A DNA stretch of 11,368 bases from Coriobacteriaceae bacterium (lineage in GTDB: Bacteria; Actinomycetota; Coriobacteriia; Anaerosomatales; SLCP01): contig PWVH01000154.1 of assembly GCA_003563465.1 (NCBI GenBank), positions 1 through 11,368 on the forward strand, read 5' to 3'. Of this stretch, positions 6,734-11,368 are shown one piece after another. The position numbers and the translations under genes are program-made. Under the pieces are notes generated by a model. It saw only the letters and a program-made list of their open reading frames with translations. It had not been told where the DNA came from and ran no database searches. Within the stretch, counting starts at the first letter, position 1; each line of letters starts with the position of its first letter.

Positions 6734-8230
6734 ATGGCCATTCGGCTCCATAACACGCTAACGCGTCGCAAGGAAGACATGGTCACTCGCGATGAGGGGG
6801 CCGTGTCGATCTACGTCTGTGGCCCGACAGTCTACAACCATATACACATCGGTAACGCACGCACGTTCCTCTCGTTCGACGTCATCCGGCGGTATCTTCA
6901 GTGGCGCGGGTTCGACGTGTACTTCGTTCAGAACATCACAGACGTAGACGACAAGATCATCGCCCGAGCAGCCGAAGAGGGTAAGACCGCCGAGGAGGTC
7001 GCACGCTTCTATACAGAGGCTTTCCTTGACGCCATGCGCGCTCTGGGAGTATGCCGTCCCGACGTACAGCCCCGGGCGACGGACACGATTCCTGACATGA
7101 TTGAGATGGTCGAACGTCTCATAGATCGGGGACATGCGTACGTGGTCGAAGGGGACGTCTACTTTTCGGTGCGATCCTTTCCCGAGTACGGCAAGCTTTC
7201 CGGTCGCGATATCGACGAGCTGCGCTCCGGGGCGCGCGTCGATGTGGACGAGCGCAAACGCGACCCTGTCGATTTCGCGCTTTGGAAGGCTGCAAAGCCT
7301 GGTGAACCTCACTGGTCGAGTCCTTGGGGCGAAGGTCGCCCCGGTTGGCATCTCGAGTGCTCGGTCATGTCGGAGAAGGAGTTGGGTCCATCTTTCGATA
7401 TCCACGGGGGGGCATGTGACCTGATCTTCCCCCACCACGAGAACGAGATCGCGCAATCGGAAGCTGCGACAGGTAGGCCGTTCGCTCGATACTGGCTGCA
7501 CGGCGGTCTGTTGCAGATCGATGCCGAGAAGATGAGCAAGTCACTGGGCAACTTCATGCTGTTGAAGGACGTGCTCAACGACTACGAGCCCCAAGCCGTT
7601 CGAATGTTGATGCTGCAGACTCACTACCGCAGTCCCCTTGATTTCTCGCTCGAACGTCTCGATGAGGCCAAGGCGGCTTACGAACGTATCGCGACTCTCG
7701 TGCGCAACATCCGCTGGGCACGAGGCACCACTCCCGCCCCTGATGGGGCTTCGTCTGACGAACGAAATCGCCTGGAATCGCAGGTGGCTTCCACGCGCGA
7801 GCGGTTTACCGTCGAGATGGATGACGACTTCAACACCGCTGGCGCTCTCGGGGCTCTGTTCGAACTGGCGCGTGTGGCGAACACCTTCATGGCTGCCCAT
7901 CCCGGGGGCCTCTCCTCGGCCGACCTGCTTGCACTCTCCGAAGTCGAAGAGGCTCTTGTCGAGCTCATCGGAGCGCTTGGAATAGAGCTTGCCGAAGTGA
8001 ACCGCTCCAGCTATCCACCGGAAGTGGTGGAACTCTCGAAGCAACTTGCCGGTTACGAAGGCCAGGATACGGAAGCTGCCGTGGAGGCTTTGCTGGCTGC
8101 ACGCGCAGCGGCGCGGACAGAGCGCAACTGGGCAGCGGCGGACGCCGTGCGTGACGGCCTATCCGACCTTGGATTCACTATCGAGGACACACCACAAGGT
8201 GCCCGTGTGAGTTTCACGCCGGAGCTCTGA
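6734..8230 (+). CDS. cysS: Cysteinyl-tRNA synthetase CysS
   Basis: A 498-aa class Ia synthetase that charges tRNA-Cys. The ATP-site motif is HIHIGN (residues 36-41) and KMSKS is at 266-270, the same position as in E. coli. The zinc ligands that select cysteine are all present: C29 (VCGPTVYN), C209 (HLECSVMS), H234 and E238 (FPHHENEIAQSE). The C-terminal part (about 310-498) holds the DALR-type helical anticodon domain and the small end domain (NWAAADAVRDGL). The ATG at 6734 is chosen because GAGGAG lies 6 nt upstream and the family N-terminus begins there; the open frame upstream to 6449 is only a shadow of cysE. It is coupled to cysE by position, pairing cysteine supply with cysteine use. 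Confidence 0.97.
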   Translation: MAIRLHNTLTRRKEDMVTRDEGAVSIYVCGPTVYNHIHIGNARTFLSFDVIRRYLQWRGFDVYFVQNITDVDDKIIARAAEEGKTAEEVARFYTEAFLDAMRALGVCRPDVQPRATDTIPDMIEMVERLIDRGHAYVVEGDVYFSVRSFPEYGKLSGRDIDELRSGARVDVDERKRDPVDFALWKAAKPGEPHWSSPWGEGRPGWHLECSVMSEKELGPSFDIHGGACDLIFPHHENEIAQSEAATGRPFARYWLHGGLLQIDAEKMSKSLGNFMLLKDVLNDYEPQAVRMLMLQTHYRSPLDFSLERLDEAKAAYERIATLVRNIRWARGTTPAPDGASSDERNRLESQVASTRERFTVEMDDDFNTAGALGALFELARVANTFMAAHPGGLSSADLLALSEVEEALVELIGALGIELAEVNRSSYPPEVVELSKQLAGYEGQDTEAAVEALLAARAAARTERNWAAADAVRDGLSDLGFTIEDTPQGARVSFTPEL

Positions 8231-8235
8231 AGGCG

Positions 8236-8973
8236 ATGGGCTCCATCGTGGAGGGCCGCAACTCGGTACTGGAAATCCTGCGAGCTGATGTGCCGGTAGG
8301 CGTGATTCTTGTCGCCACAGGCACGAAGGGCGTGCCGATCGAGGAGATTCGACGCATCGCCGCATCCCGAGGAGTAGAAGTTCGAACCGTGTCGCGTTCG
8401 GTCCTCGATGAAAGAAGCGTTCGCGGGGCACATCAAGGAGTCATGGCCGAGGTCGCGCCTTTCGAGTACTCGTCTTTGAACGACGTCTTGTCCAACGTAG
8501 GGAATCGTGAGCGCAGCCTGATCATCGCTCTGGATCACGTGGCCGATGAAGGCAATCTGGGTGCAGTGGCACGTTCGGCCGAAGCGGCAGGCGCTGATGC
8601 GCTGCTGTTGCCCAAGGCACGTGCTGCCGGTGTCGGTCCTACAGCCTACAAGACATCGGCGGGCGCCCTCGCATACCTTCCGGTGATACTGGAACCGAAT
8701 CTGGTTCGTGCTGTCGAGAAGCTGAAAGACGCAGGCTATTGGGTCGCCGGGGCGATTGAGTCGGGAGAGACCGTGTTCTGGGAAGCTCAACTCACCGGTC
8801 GTCTCGTCTTAGTCGTGGGCTCGGAGGGTTCTGGGCTTTCGCGGCTGACAGAGCGCACATGCGACTTCACGGTTCGGCTGCCTCTAGCCGGCCACGTGGA
8901 CTCCATCAACGTGGCCCAGGCCGCGACCGTGCTGGCGTTCGAGTGGGTACGCCAAGGAAAAGCAGACTCGTGA
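8236..8973 (+). CDS. rlmB: 23S rRNA (guanosine-2'-O-)-methyltransferase RlmB / TrmH-family SPOUT methyltransferase
   Basis: A 245-aa SpoU-type methyltransferase using SAM to 2'-O-methylate rRNA; RlmB modifies a 23S rRNA peptidyl-transferase-loop guanosine in E. coli. An N-terminal L30e-like substrate-binding domain (about 1-75, beginning SIVEGRNSVLEIL) precedes the knotted SPOUT domain (about 90-240). The three SPOUT motifs are seen: GNLGAVARSAEAAGADALLL with N107 and R113, LVVGSEGSGLSRL with E197, and LPLAGHVDSINVAQAATVL. Motif 3 reads SINVAQAA where SLNVSVAA is commonest. The substrate is inferred from family and gene context, since relatives such as TrmH and TsnR share the fold. It starts at ATG 8236, 5 nt after cysS, with a weak AAGG SD. 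The mini-RNase III gene found between cysS and rlmB in Bacillus is absent. Confidence 0.9.
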   Translation: MGSIVEGRNSVLEILRADVPVGVILVATGTKGVPIEEIRRIAASRGVEVRTVSRSVLDERSVRGAHQGVMAEVAPFEYSSLNDVLSNVGNRERSLIIALDHVADEGNLGAVARSAEAAGADALLLPKARAAGVGPTAYKTSAGALAYLPVILEPNLVRAVEKLKDAGYWVAGAIESGETVFWEAQLTGRLVLVVGSEGSGLSRLTERTCDFTVRLPLAGHVDSINVAQAATVLAFEWVRQGKADS

Positions 8974-9485
8974 ACTCTGGCCGTATATTCGTCATCGATG
9001 GCTACAACGTGATGCGCTCTTGCGAGCCGTACGCGTCACTATGGGGTTCTGATGCTGAGGTCGGCATGGCCAGGCTGGTATCGGACATTGCTGCGCACAC
9101 TAGTGACGACCGACAGGCGATCATCGTTTTCGACGGAGGGGCCAACCCTCTTTCCGACGGCAAGCCGCATGAGATCGCGGGCGTGACCGTCATCTTCTCT
9201 CCCTACGGCGTTGACGCCGACGCCGTGATAGAGCGGGAGGTATCCGAGCGTCGCGGATCCGGTTACGAGTTGGTCGTCGTTACCTCAGACATTCAAACGC
9301 AACGGGCTGTGATGGGTAAGGGCGTAACCCGGATGTCCTCCGCAGGGTTCGCAGCCGAGATTTCGGCTGATCTCGATGAGAGGGCCGAGGCCCAATCATC
9401 AGGCGCCAAGCGCATCACCGTTGCAGACCTACTAGATTCCGCGACAAGAGAATCCCTCGCTCGTTGGTCGCGCGGCGAAAGATGA
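8970..9485 (+). CDS. rae1: NYN-domain endoribonuclease, Rae1 (YacP) family
   Basis: A 171-aa PIN-like NYN-domain protein, the same length as Bacillus YacP/Rae1, which cleaves certain mRNAs in the ribosomal A site. The N-terminal VIDGYNVM (around D10 and N13) is the diagnostic NYN metal-site motif. FSPYGVDADAVIE and VVVTSDIQTQR supply further acidic residues, and the C-terminal portion is helical and charged. It starts at GTG 8970, overlapping the rlmB TGA by 4 nt (GTGA), so it is probably translated by coupling; AAGGA at 8954 is too distant to be an ideal SD. Position between rlmB and sigH matches Bacillus. Ribosome-dependent cleavage is known for the Bacillus protein and inferred here. Confidence 0.88.
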   Translation: MNSGRIFVIDGYNVMRSCEPYASLWGSDAEVGMARLVSDIAAHTSDDRQAIIVFDGGANPLSDGKPHEIAGVTVIFSPYGVDADAVIEREVSERRGSGYELVVVTSDIQTQRAVMGKGVTRMSSAGFAAEISADLDERAEAQSSGAKRITVADLLDSATRESLARWSRGER

Positions 9486-9509
9486 AACCGCTCTTCGGAA
9501 TGCCGATTT

Positions 9510-9533
9510 GCCAGACACCGAGTCAGGCTTCTT
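9510..9533 (+). terminator. Possible weak terminator after rae1
   Basis: GCC-GAC and GTC-GGC arms form a 6-bp stem interrupted by one A/A mismatch around an ACCGA loop, followed by TTCTT. It lies 25 nt after the rae1 stop, where the cysE-rae1 unit would be expected to end. Confidence 0.3.
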
Positions 9534-9551
9534 AAGTCTTTCATGCAGACG

Positions 9552-9580
9552 TTGACACCCGGCTGCCGAACTGCAATTGT
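9552..9580 (+). promoter_or_regulatory. Candidate promoter for sigH
   Basis: TTGACA (9552-9557) is a perfect -35 hexamer. With 17 nt of spacing the -10 would be AATTGT (9575-9580), only 3 of 6 to consensus. The 187-nt rae1-sigH gap and a terminator-like hairpin upstream make a promoter here likely, but the -10 assignment is poor. Confidence 0.3.
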
Positions 9581-9600
9581 TGGAGCACTGAAGAGATTCT

Positions 9601-9621
9601 GGTGCTGCTGCCGGCGGCACC
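9601..9621 (+). other. Stable hairpin in the sigH 5' leader
   Basis: GGTGCTGCT and GGCGGCACC form a 9-bp stem (two G-T wobbles) with a GCC loop, 51 nt before the sigH start. No T-tract follows, so a terminator is unlikely. Two GAGATTC copies (9593-9599 and 9637-9643) flank it. It may be a leader RNA structure that affects sigH expression. Confidence 0.4.
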
Positions 9622-9672
9622 ACCCTTCCCCTCAACGAGATTCCATGGGGATGCTTACGGGAGGGATTGTGA

Positions 9673-10317
9673 GTGGACGCACAAGCGCAGCGCTCAGTCG
9701 GGGCGGCTCGTTGCGCGGAACTCGCACTTGTGAAGGCCGCGCAGATGGGGGACCAGCAAGCCTCGAGTGCGCTGGTCAGGAAGTACCGTAGTCTCGTGAG
9801 ATGCAAGGCAAGGTCGTATTTTCTCGTCGGGGGAGATCGTGACGATGTGATCCAGGAGGGCATGATCGGGCTCTTCAAAGCTATACGCGATTACGACCCT
9901 GCACGTCAATCGAGTTTCCGTTCCTTCGCTGAACTGTGTGTTACGCGTCAGATGATCACTGCCATCAAGACGGCGACGCGACAGAAGCACACACCGCTCA
10001 ACGGCTATGTCTCGCTCAGCCGTCCGGCCACATCCGAGGACAACGGCGAGCGTCTGCTGGAGGACATCCTCGCCGCCAAAGAAGCCTGTGATCCTGCTGA
10101 GATAGTCATAGCGGCATGGGAAGGCGAGTTCATCCGCAAGGGGTTTACCGAGTCGCTCTCAGCTTTCGAGTCCAAAGTGCTCGGCATGTATATGGATGGC
10201 TGCTCTTACCAGGAGATTGCCGATCGGCTCGGACGGCATACGAAGTCGGTCGACAACGCACTGCAGCGCGTGAAGCGCAAGATCGAAACTCAGATTCACC
10301 GTTGCCGGATGTGCTGA
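9673..10317 (+). CDS. sigH: RNA polymerase sigma factor SigH (Spo0H type)
   Basis: A 214-aa sigma-70-family factor very like Bacillus SigH (Spo0H), which directs transition-state, competence and early sporulation genes there. Region 2 (about 35-110) shows KARSYFLVGGDRDDVIQEG, MIGLFKAIRDYDP and the -10 recognition part FAELCVTRQMITAIKTATRQ, nearly identical to my recollection of Bacillus SigH. Region 4 (about 155-208) has the helix-turn-helix GCSYQEIADRLGRHTKSVDNALQ for the -35 element. There is no region 1.1 or long region 3, as expected for this group. GTG 9673 is chosen: GGGAGGG lies 7 nt upstream and a TGA precedes it in frame. Its regulon in this organism is unknown; the Coriobacteriia-like context suggests a non-sporulation role. 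Confidence 0.93.
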   Translation: MDAQAQRSVGAARCAELALVKAAQMGDQQASSALVRKYRSLVRCKARSYFLVGGDRDDVIQEGMIGLFKAIRDYDPARQSSFRSFAELCVTRQMITAIKTATRQKHTPLNGYVSLSRPATSEDNGERLLEDILAAKEACDPAEIVIAAWEGEFIRKGFTESLSAFESKVLGMYMDGCSYQEIADRLGRHTKSVDNALQRVKRKIETQIHRCRMC

Positions 10318-10322
10318 GTACG

Positions 10323-10352
10323 GTGACACGCCATCGGCGCCCTGTCTACAAT
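10323..10352 (+). promoter_or_regulatory. Promoter for tRNA-Thr(TGT)
   Basis: GTGACA (10323-10328, 5 of 6) and TACAAT (10347-10352, 5 of 6) are spaced by 18 nt, and the mature tRNA begins 11 nt after the -10. It starts only 6 nt after the sigH stop codon, so the tRNA has its own strong promoter. Confidence 0.6.
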
Positions 10353-10363
10353 AGAGCGCAGAA

Positions 10364-10438
10364 GCTGGCGTAGCTCAATGGCAGAGCAACTGCCTTGTAA
10401 GCAGTAGGTTGTGGGTTCGAATCCCTCCGCCAGCTCCA
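10364..10438 (+). tRNA. tRNA-Thr(TGT)
   Basis: A full cloverleaf of 75 nt with encoded CCA. The acceptor stem GCTGGCG/CGCCAGC is perfect, the anticodon stem ACTGC/GCAGT encloses loop CTTGTAA with anticodon TGT at 10396-10398, and the T-loop is TTCGAAT. The T-stem has one T/T mismatch (10412 with 10426), which I recall from other Thr tRNAs. It reads ACA codons and wobble partners. Confidence 0.97.
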
Positions 10439-10445
10439 AGACTTT

Positions 10446-10483
10446 GACTCGGTCCTGGCCCTATCGGGACGGGGTCGATTCTT
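10446..10483 (+). terminator. Probable terminator after tRNA-Thr(TGT)
   Basis: GACTCGGTCC pairs with GGACGGGGTC (one G/G mismatch, one G-T) around an 11-nt loop, followed by GATTCTT. It starts 7 nt after the tRNA. The T-tract is weak, but the position fits the end of a monocistronic tRNA transcript. Confidence 0.4.
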
Positions 10484-10591
10484 GAACGGTGGTGTGCCTC
10501 TGTGAGTCTTCACACCCTGGACGATCAGTGTTTAGGGCACGCGGGCGACATCTTCTGTGGTAGTTCTGTAGTAGAGTAGACTCTAGAACGA

Positions 10592-10619
10592 AGCAATGCG
10601 TGAGAAGCAGTGCGTGAGA
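10592..10619 (+). repeat. 14-nt tandem direct repeat, two copies
   Basis: AGCAATGCGTGAGA (10592-10605) is followed immediately by AGCAGTGCGTGAGA (10606-10619), differing at one base. It lies about 60 nt upstream of the tRNA-Tyr promoter, next to the TAGAGT-AG-ACTCTA palindrome (10572-10585). It could be a pair of binding sites or a replication-slippage product. Confidence 0.6.
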
Positions 10620-10681
10620 AACGGTTCGTCACAGCGAAGATGCGAGGACAGGAATAGGCACGCCCGGGGCCGTTGTCGCCG

Positions 10682-10711
10682 TTGACACTCGAAGAAACGA
10701 TGGAGTACTAT
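10682..10711 (+). promoter_or_regulatory. Strong promoter for the tRNA-Tyr-Thr-Met(-tuf) unit
   Basis: A perfect TTGACA (10682-10687) and TACTAT (10706-10711, 5 of 6) are separated by 18 nt. Transcription would begin near 10718, giving a leader of about 65 nt before tRNA-Tyr. This is the best consensus promoter in the window. Confidence 0.65.
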
Positions 10712-10723
10712 CCGTATGCCTTT

Positions 10724-10780
10724 CGGCCGGTTCGGCCGTGGTTCGCAACTTGATAAGCGCAGACAGCGCCCATTTTTTTT
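10724..10780 (+). other. Leader with two hairpins and a T8 run before tRNA-Tyr
   Basis: CGGCCG-GTT-CGGCCG (10724-10738) can fold into a 6-bp GC hairpin. A second, small hairpin, GCGC-AGACA-GCGC (10757-10769), is followed by CCA and eight T (10773-10780), ending 2 nt before the tRNA. The second has a terminator-like layout with a short stem, and it lies between promoter and tRNA. Confidence 0.4.
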
Positions 10781-10782
10781 GT

Positions 10783-10867
10783 GGGGGTGTGCCCGAGTGG
10801 CTAAAGGGGACGGGCTGTAAACCCGTTGGCTATGCCTACCCAGGTTCGAATCCTGGCGCCCCCACCA
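10783..10867 (+). tRNA. tRNA-Tyr(GTA)
   Basis: An 85-nt class II tRNA with encoded CCA and a long variable arm. Acceptor GGGGGTG/CGCCCCC (one G-T), anticodon stem ACGGG/CCCGT with loop CTGTAAA and anticodon GTA at 10817-10819, and T-arm CCAGG-TTCGAAT-CCTGG are all clear. The long variable arm distinguishes bacterial Tyr from most other tRNAs. Confidence 0.97.
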
Positions 10868-10910
10868 GTGAGCGACGACACGGGAGGCATATCGCCTACC
10901 GCTGTTCATT

Positions 10911-10987
<77 letters not shown>

Positions 10988-11034
10988 GTGATTTCGGCCG
11001 GTCCGGTCAGCAAGATAGGCGAGCCGGTTGATAA

Positions 11035-11110
11035 GGCGGTGTAGCTCAGTGGTTAGAGCACACGGTTCATACCCGTGGAGTCACTGGTTCGAATCCAGTC
11101 ACCGCTACCA
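11035..11110 (+). tRNA. tRNA-Met(CAT), elongator type
   Basis: A 76-nt tRNA with encoded CCA. The acceptor is GGCGGTG/CACCGCT with a G1-T72 wobble, the anticodon stem is CACGG/CCGTG with loop TTCATAC and anticodon CAT at 11068-11070, and the T-arm is ACTGG-TTCGAAT-CCAGT. It lacks the initiator hallmarks (an unpaired C1-A72 and three G-C pairs next to the anticodon loop). From memory it resembles the Bacillus elongator tRNA-Met, which favours Met over the lysidine-modified Ile tRNA, though the latter is not fully excluded. Confidence 0.88.
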
Positions 11111-11118
11111 GGTCACAC

Positions 11119-11147
11119 ACGCAGGGCTGGTGTGGCCCGTGCGTTTT
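11119..11147 (+). terminator. Terminator-like hairpin between tRNA-Met and tuf
   Basis: ACGCA plus GGGC pair with GCCC plus TGCGT (9 bp, one bulged G, 7-nt loop TGGTGTG), followed by TTTTC. It begins 9 nt after the tRNA-Met CCA. The T-tract has only four T, so termination may be partial and allow read-through into tuf. Confidence 0.5.
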
Positions 11148-11186
11148 CAACGGTCATTGTTCGGCATCAGAGGGAAGGTTCTCAAG

Positions 11187-11221
11187 GACGGGTCGGTACC
11201 GATCAGGCCACCGATACCGTC
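11187..11221 (+). other. Long hairpin in the tuf 5' leader
   Basis: GACGGGTCGGT (11187-11197) pairs with ACCGAT-A-CCGTC (11210-11221) as 11 bp with one bulged A, a 12-nt loop and one G-T pair. It ends 13 nt before the tuf SD and has no T-tract, so it is not a terminator. It may stabilise the mRNA or control tuf translation. Confidence 0.45.
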
Positions 11222-11247
11222 GAAGAGGTCTCGTAAGGAGGAGAGTC

Positions 11248-11368
11248 ATGGCAAAGAAGAAGTTCGAGCGGACCAAGCCGCATCTGAACGTGGGCACCAT
11301 CGGTCACGTCGATCACGGGAAGACGACCCTGACCGCGGCGATAACCAAGGCCCTCGCCGAGAAGGGCA
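11248..11368 (+). CDS. tuf: Elongation factor Tu, N-terminal part (3' end outside window)
   Basis: The first 40 codons of EF-Tu, the GTPase that delivers aminoacyl-tRNA to the ribosome. The start MAKKKFERTKPHLNVGTIG and the P-loop GHVDHGKT (about residues 18-25) followed by TTLTAAITK are diagnostic. ATG 11248 has an excellent SD, AAGGAGG (11235-11241), at 6 nt spacing, as expected for a very highly expressed gene. It follows tRNA-Met by 137 nt with no convincing promoter between, so read-through from the tRNA promoter is likely, as in the E. coli tufB operon. Confidence 0.98.
   Translation, partial: MAKKKFERTKPHLNVGTIGHVDHGKTTLTAAITKALAEKG

Larger units (their letters stand above)
10439..10782 (+). 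other. 344-nt gene-free stretch between tRNA-Thr and tRNA-Tyr
   Basis: No protein gene is credible here; the reverse open frame at 10583-10918 runs through a tRNA. From left to right it holds the putative tRNA-Thr terminator, nested inverted repeats at 10491-10516 (GGTGTG/CACACC outside TGTGA-N4-TCACA), an inverted repeat at 10563-10589, a 14-nt tandem repeat at 10592-10619, a strong promoter at 10682-10711, and two hairpins in the tRNA-Tyr leader, the last followed by eight T. A small RNA or regulatory region is possible but not shown. Confidence 0.5.

Noticed and set aside
6758..7501. 247-aa reverse-strand open frame inside cysS
   Set aside because: It lies wholly opposite conserved CysS coding sequence and shows no domain signature.
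8053..8790. 245-aa reverse-strand open frame over the cysS-rlmB junction
   Set aside because: It opposes conserved catalytic regions of two genes and has no supporting motif or promoter.
9543..9791. 82-aa forward open frame overlapping the sigH start
   Set aside because: It overlaps the conserved sigH N-terminus in another frame, has no SD at its ATG, and its Cys/Arg-rich peptide looks non-coding.
10501..10514. CRP/FNR-type operator TGTGA-N4-TCACA
   Set aside because: The CRP consensus has a 6-nt spacer and the FNR half-site differs; it is also about 170 nt from the nearest downstream promoter and may be only part of an RNA hairpin.
11035..11110. Initiator tRNA-Met or tRNA-Ile2 with CAT anticodon
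   Set aside because: The first pair is a G-T wobble, not a C-A mismatch, and the anticodon stem lacks three adjacent G-C pairs, so it is not an initiator. Overall sequence recalls Gram-positive elongator Met, making Ile2 less likely.

Overview
The window is a compact, almost entirely plus-strand housekeeping region from a GC-rich Gram-positive-type bacterium. Gene order closely follows the clpC-disA-yacL-ispD-ispF-gltX-cysE-cysS-rlmB-yacP(rae1)-sigH run known from Bacillus. It then passes into a tRNA-Thr/Tyr/Thr/Met cluster and the start of tuf. High GC, frequent GTG starts, strong GGAGG-type Shine-Dalgarno (SD) sites and a Spo0H-like sigma factor suggest a deep-branching Actinobacterium (Coriobacteriia-like) or a GC-rich Firmicute. 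I infer this from gene order and protein character only; no search was run.

Layout. 1-876: C-terminal part of the ClpC unfoldase. 998-2059: DisA diadenylate cyclase. 2204-3277: membrane-anchored PIN/TRAM protein (YacL type). 3270-5880: ispD, ispF and gltX, each overlapping or nearly touching the next. A hairpin sits on the gltX stop codon, and a TTGACA promoter follows before cysE (5971-6702). cysS, rlmB and rae1 follow tightly to 9485. sigH (9673-10317) has its own 187-nt leader. 10364-11110: four tRNA genes, with sigma-A-type promoters before the first and second, then a terminator-like hairpin and a structured leader before tuf (11248 onward).

Functionally the block mixes proteolysis (ClpC), c-di-AMP signalling (DisA), the MEP isoprenoid pathway (IspD, IspF), glutamyl- and cysteinyl-tRNA synthesis, the first step of cysteine synthesis (CysE), 23S rRNA 2'-O-methylation (RlmB), ribosome-linked mRNA cleavage (Rae1), an alternative sigma factor, and decoding (tRNAs, EF-Tu). 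CysE and CysS link cysteine supply to its charging. The Thr-Tyr-Thr-tuf order resembles the E. coli thrU-tyrU-glyT-thrT-tufB operon.

I found no mobile element, CRISPR array, toxin-antitoxin pair, phage gene or defence gene. The points most worth a second look are non-coding: a possible 16-codon leader peptide coupled to the PIN/TRAM gene, hairpins placed between promoters and tRNA or tuf genes, a perfect palindrome beside the cysS SD, and a structured 344-nt gene-free stretch between two tRNAs. Radical novelty is not supported by what I can see.
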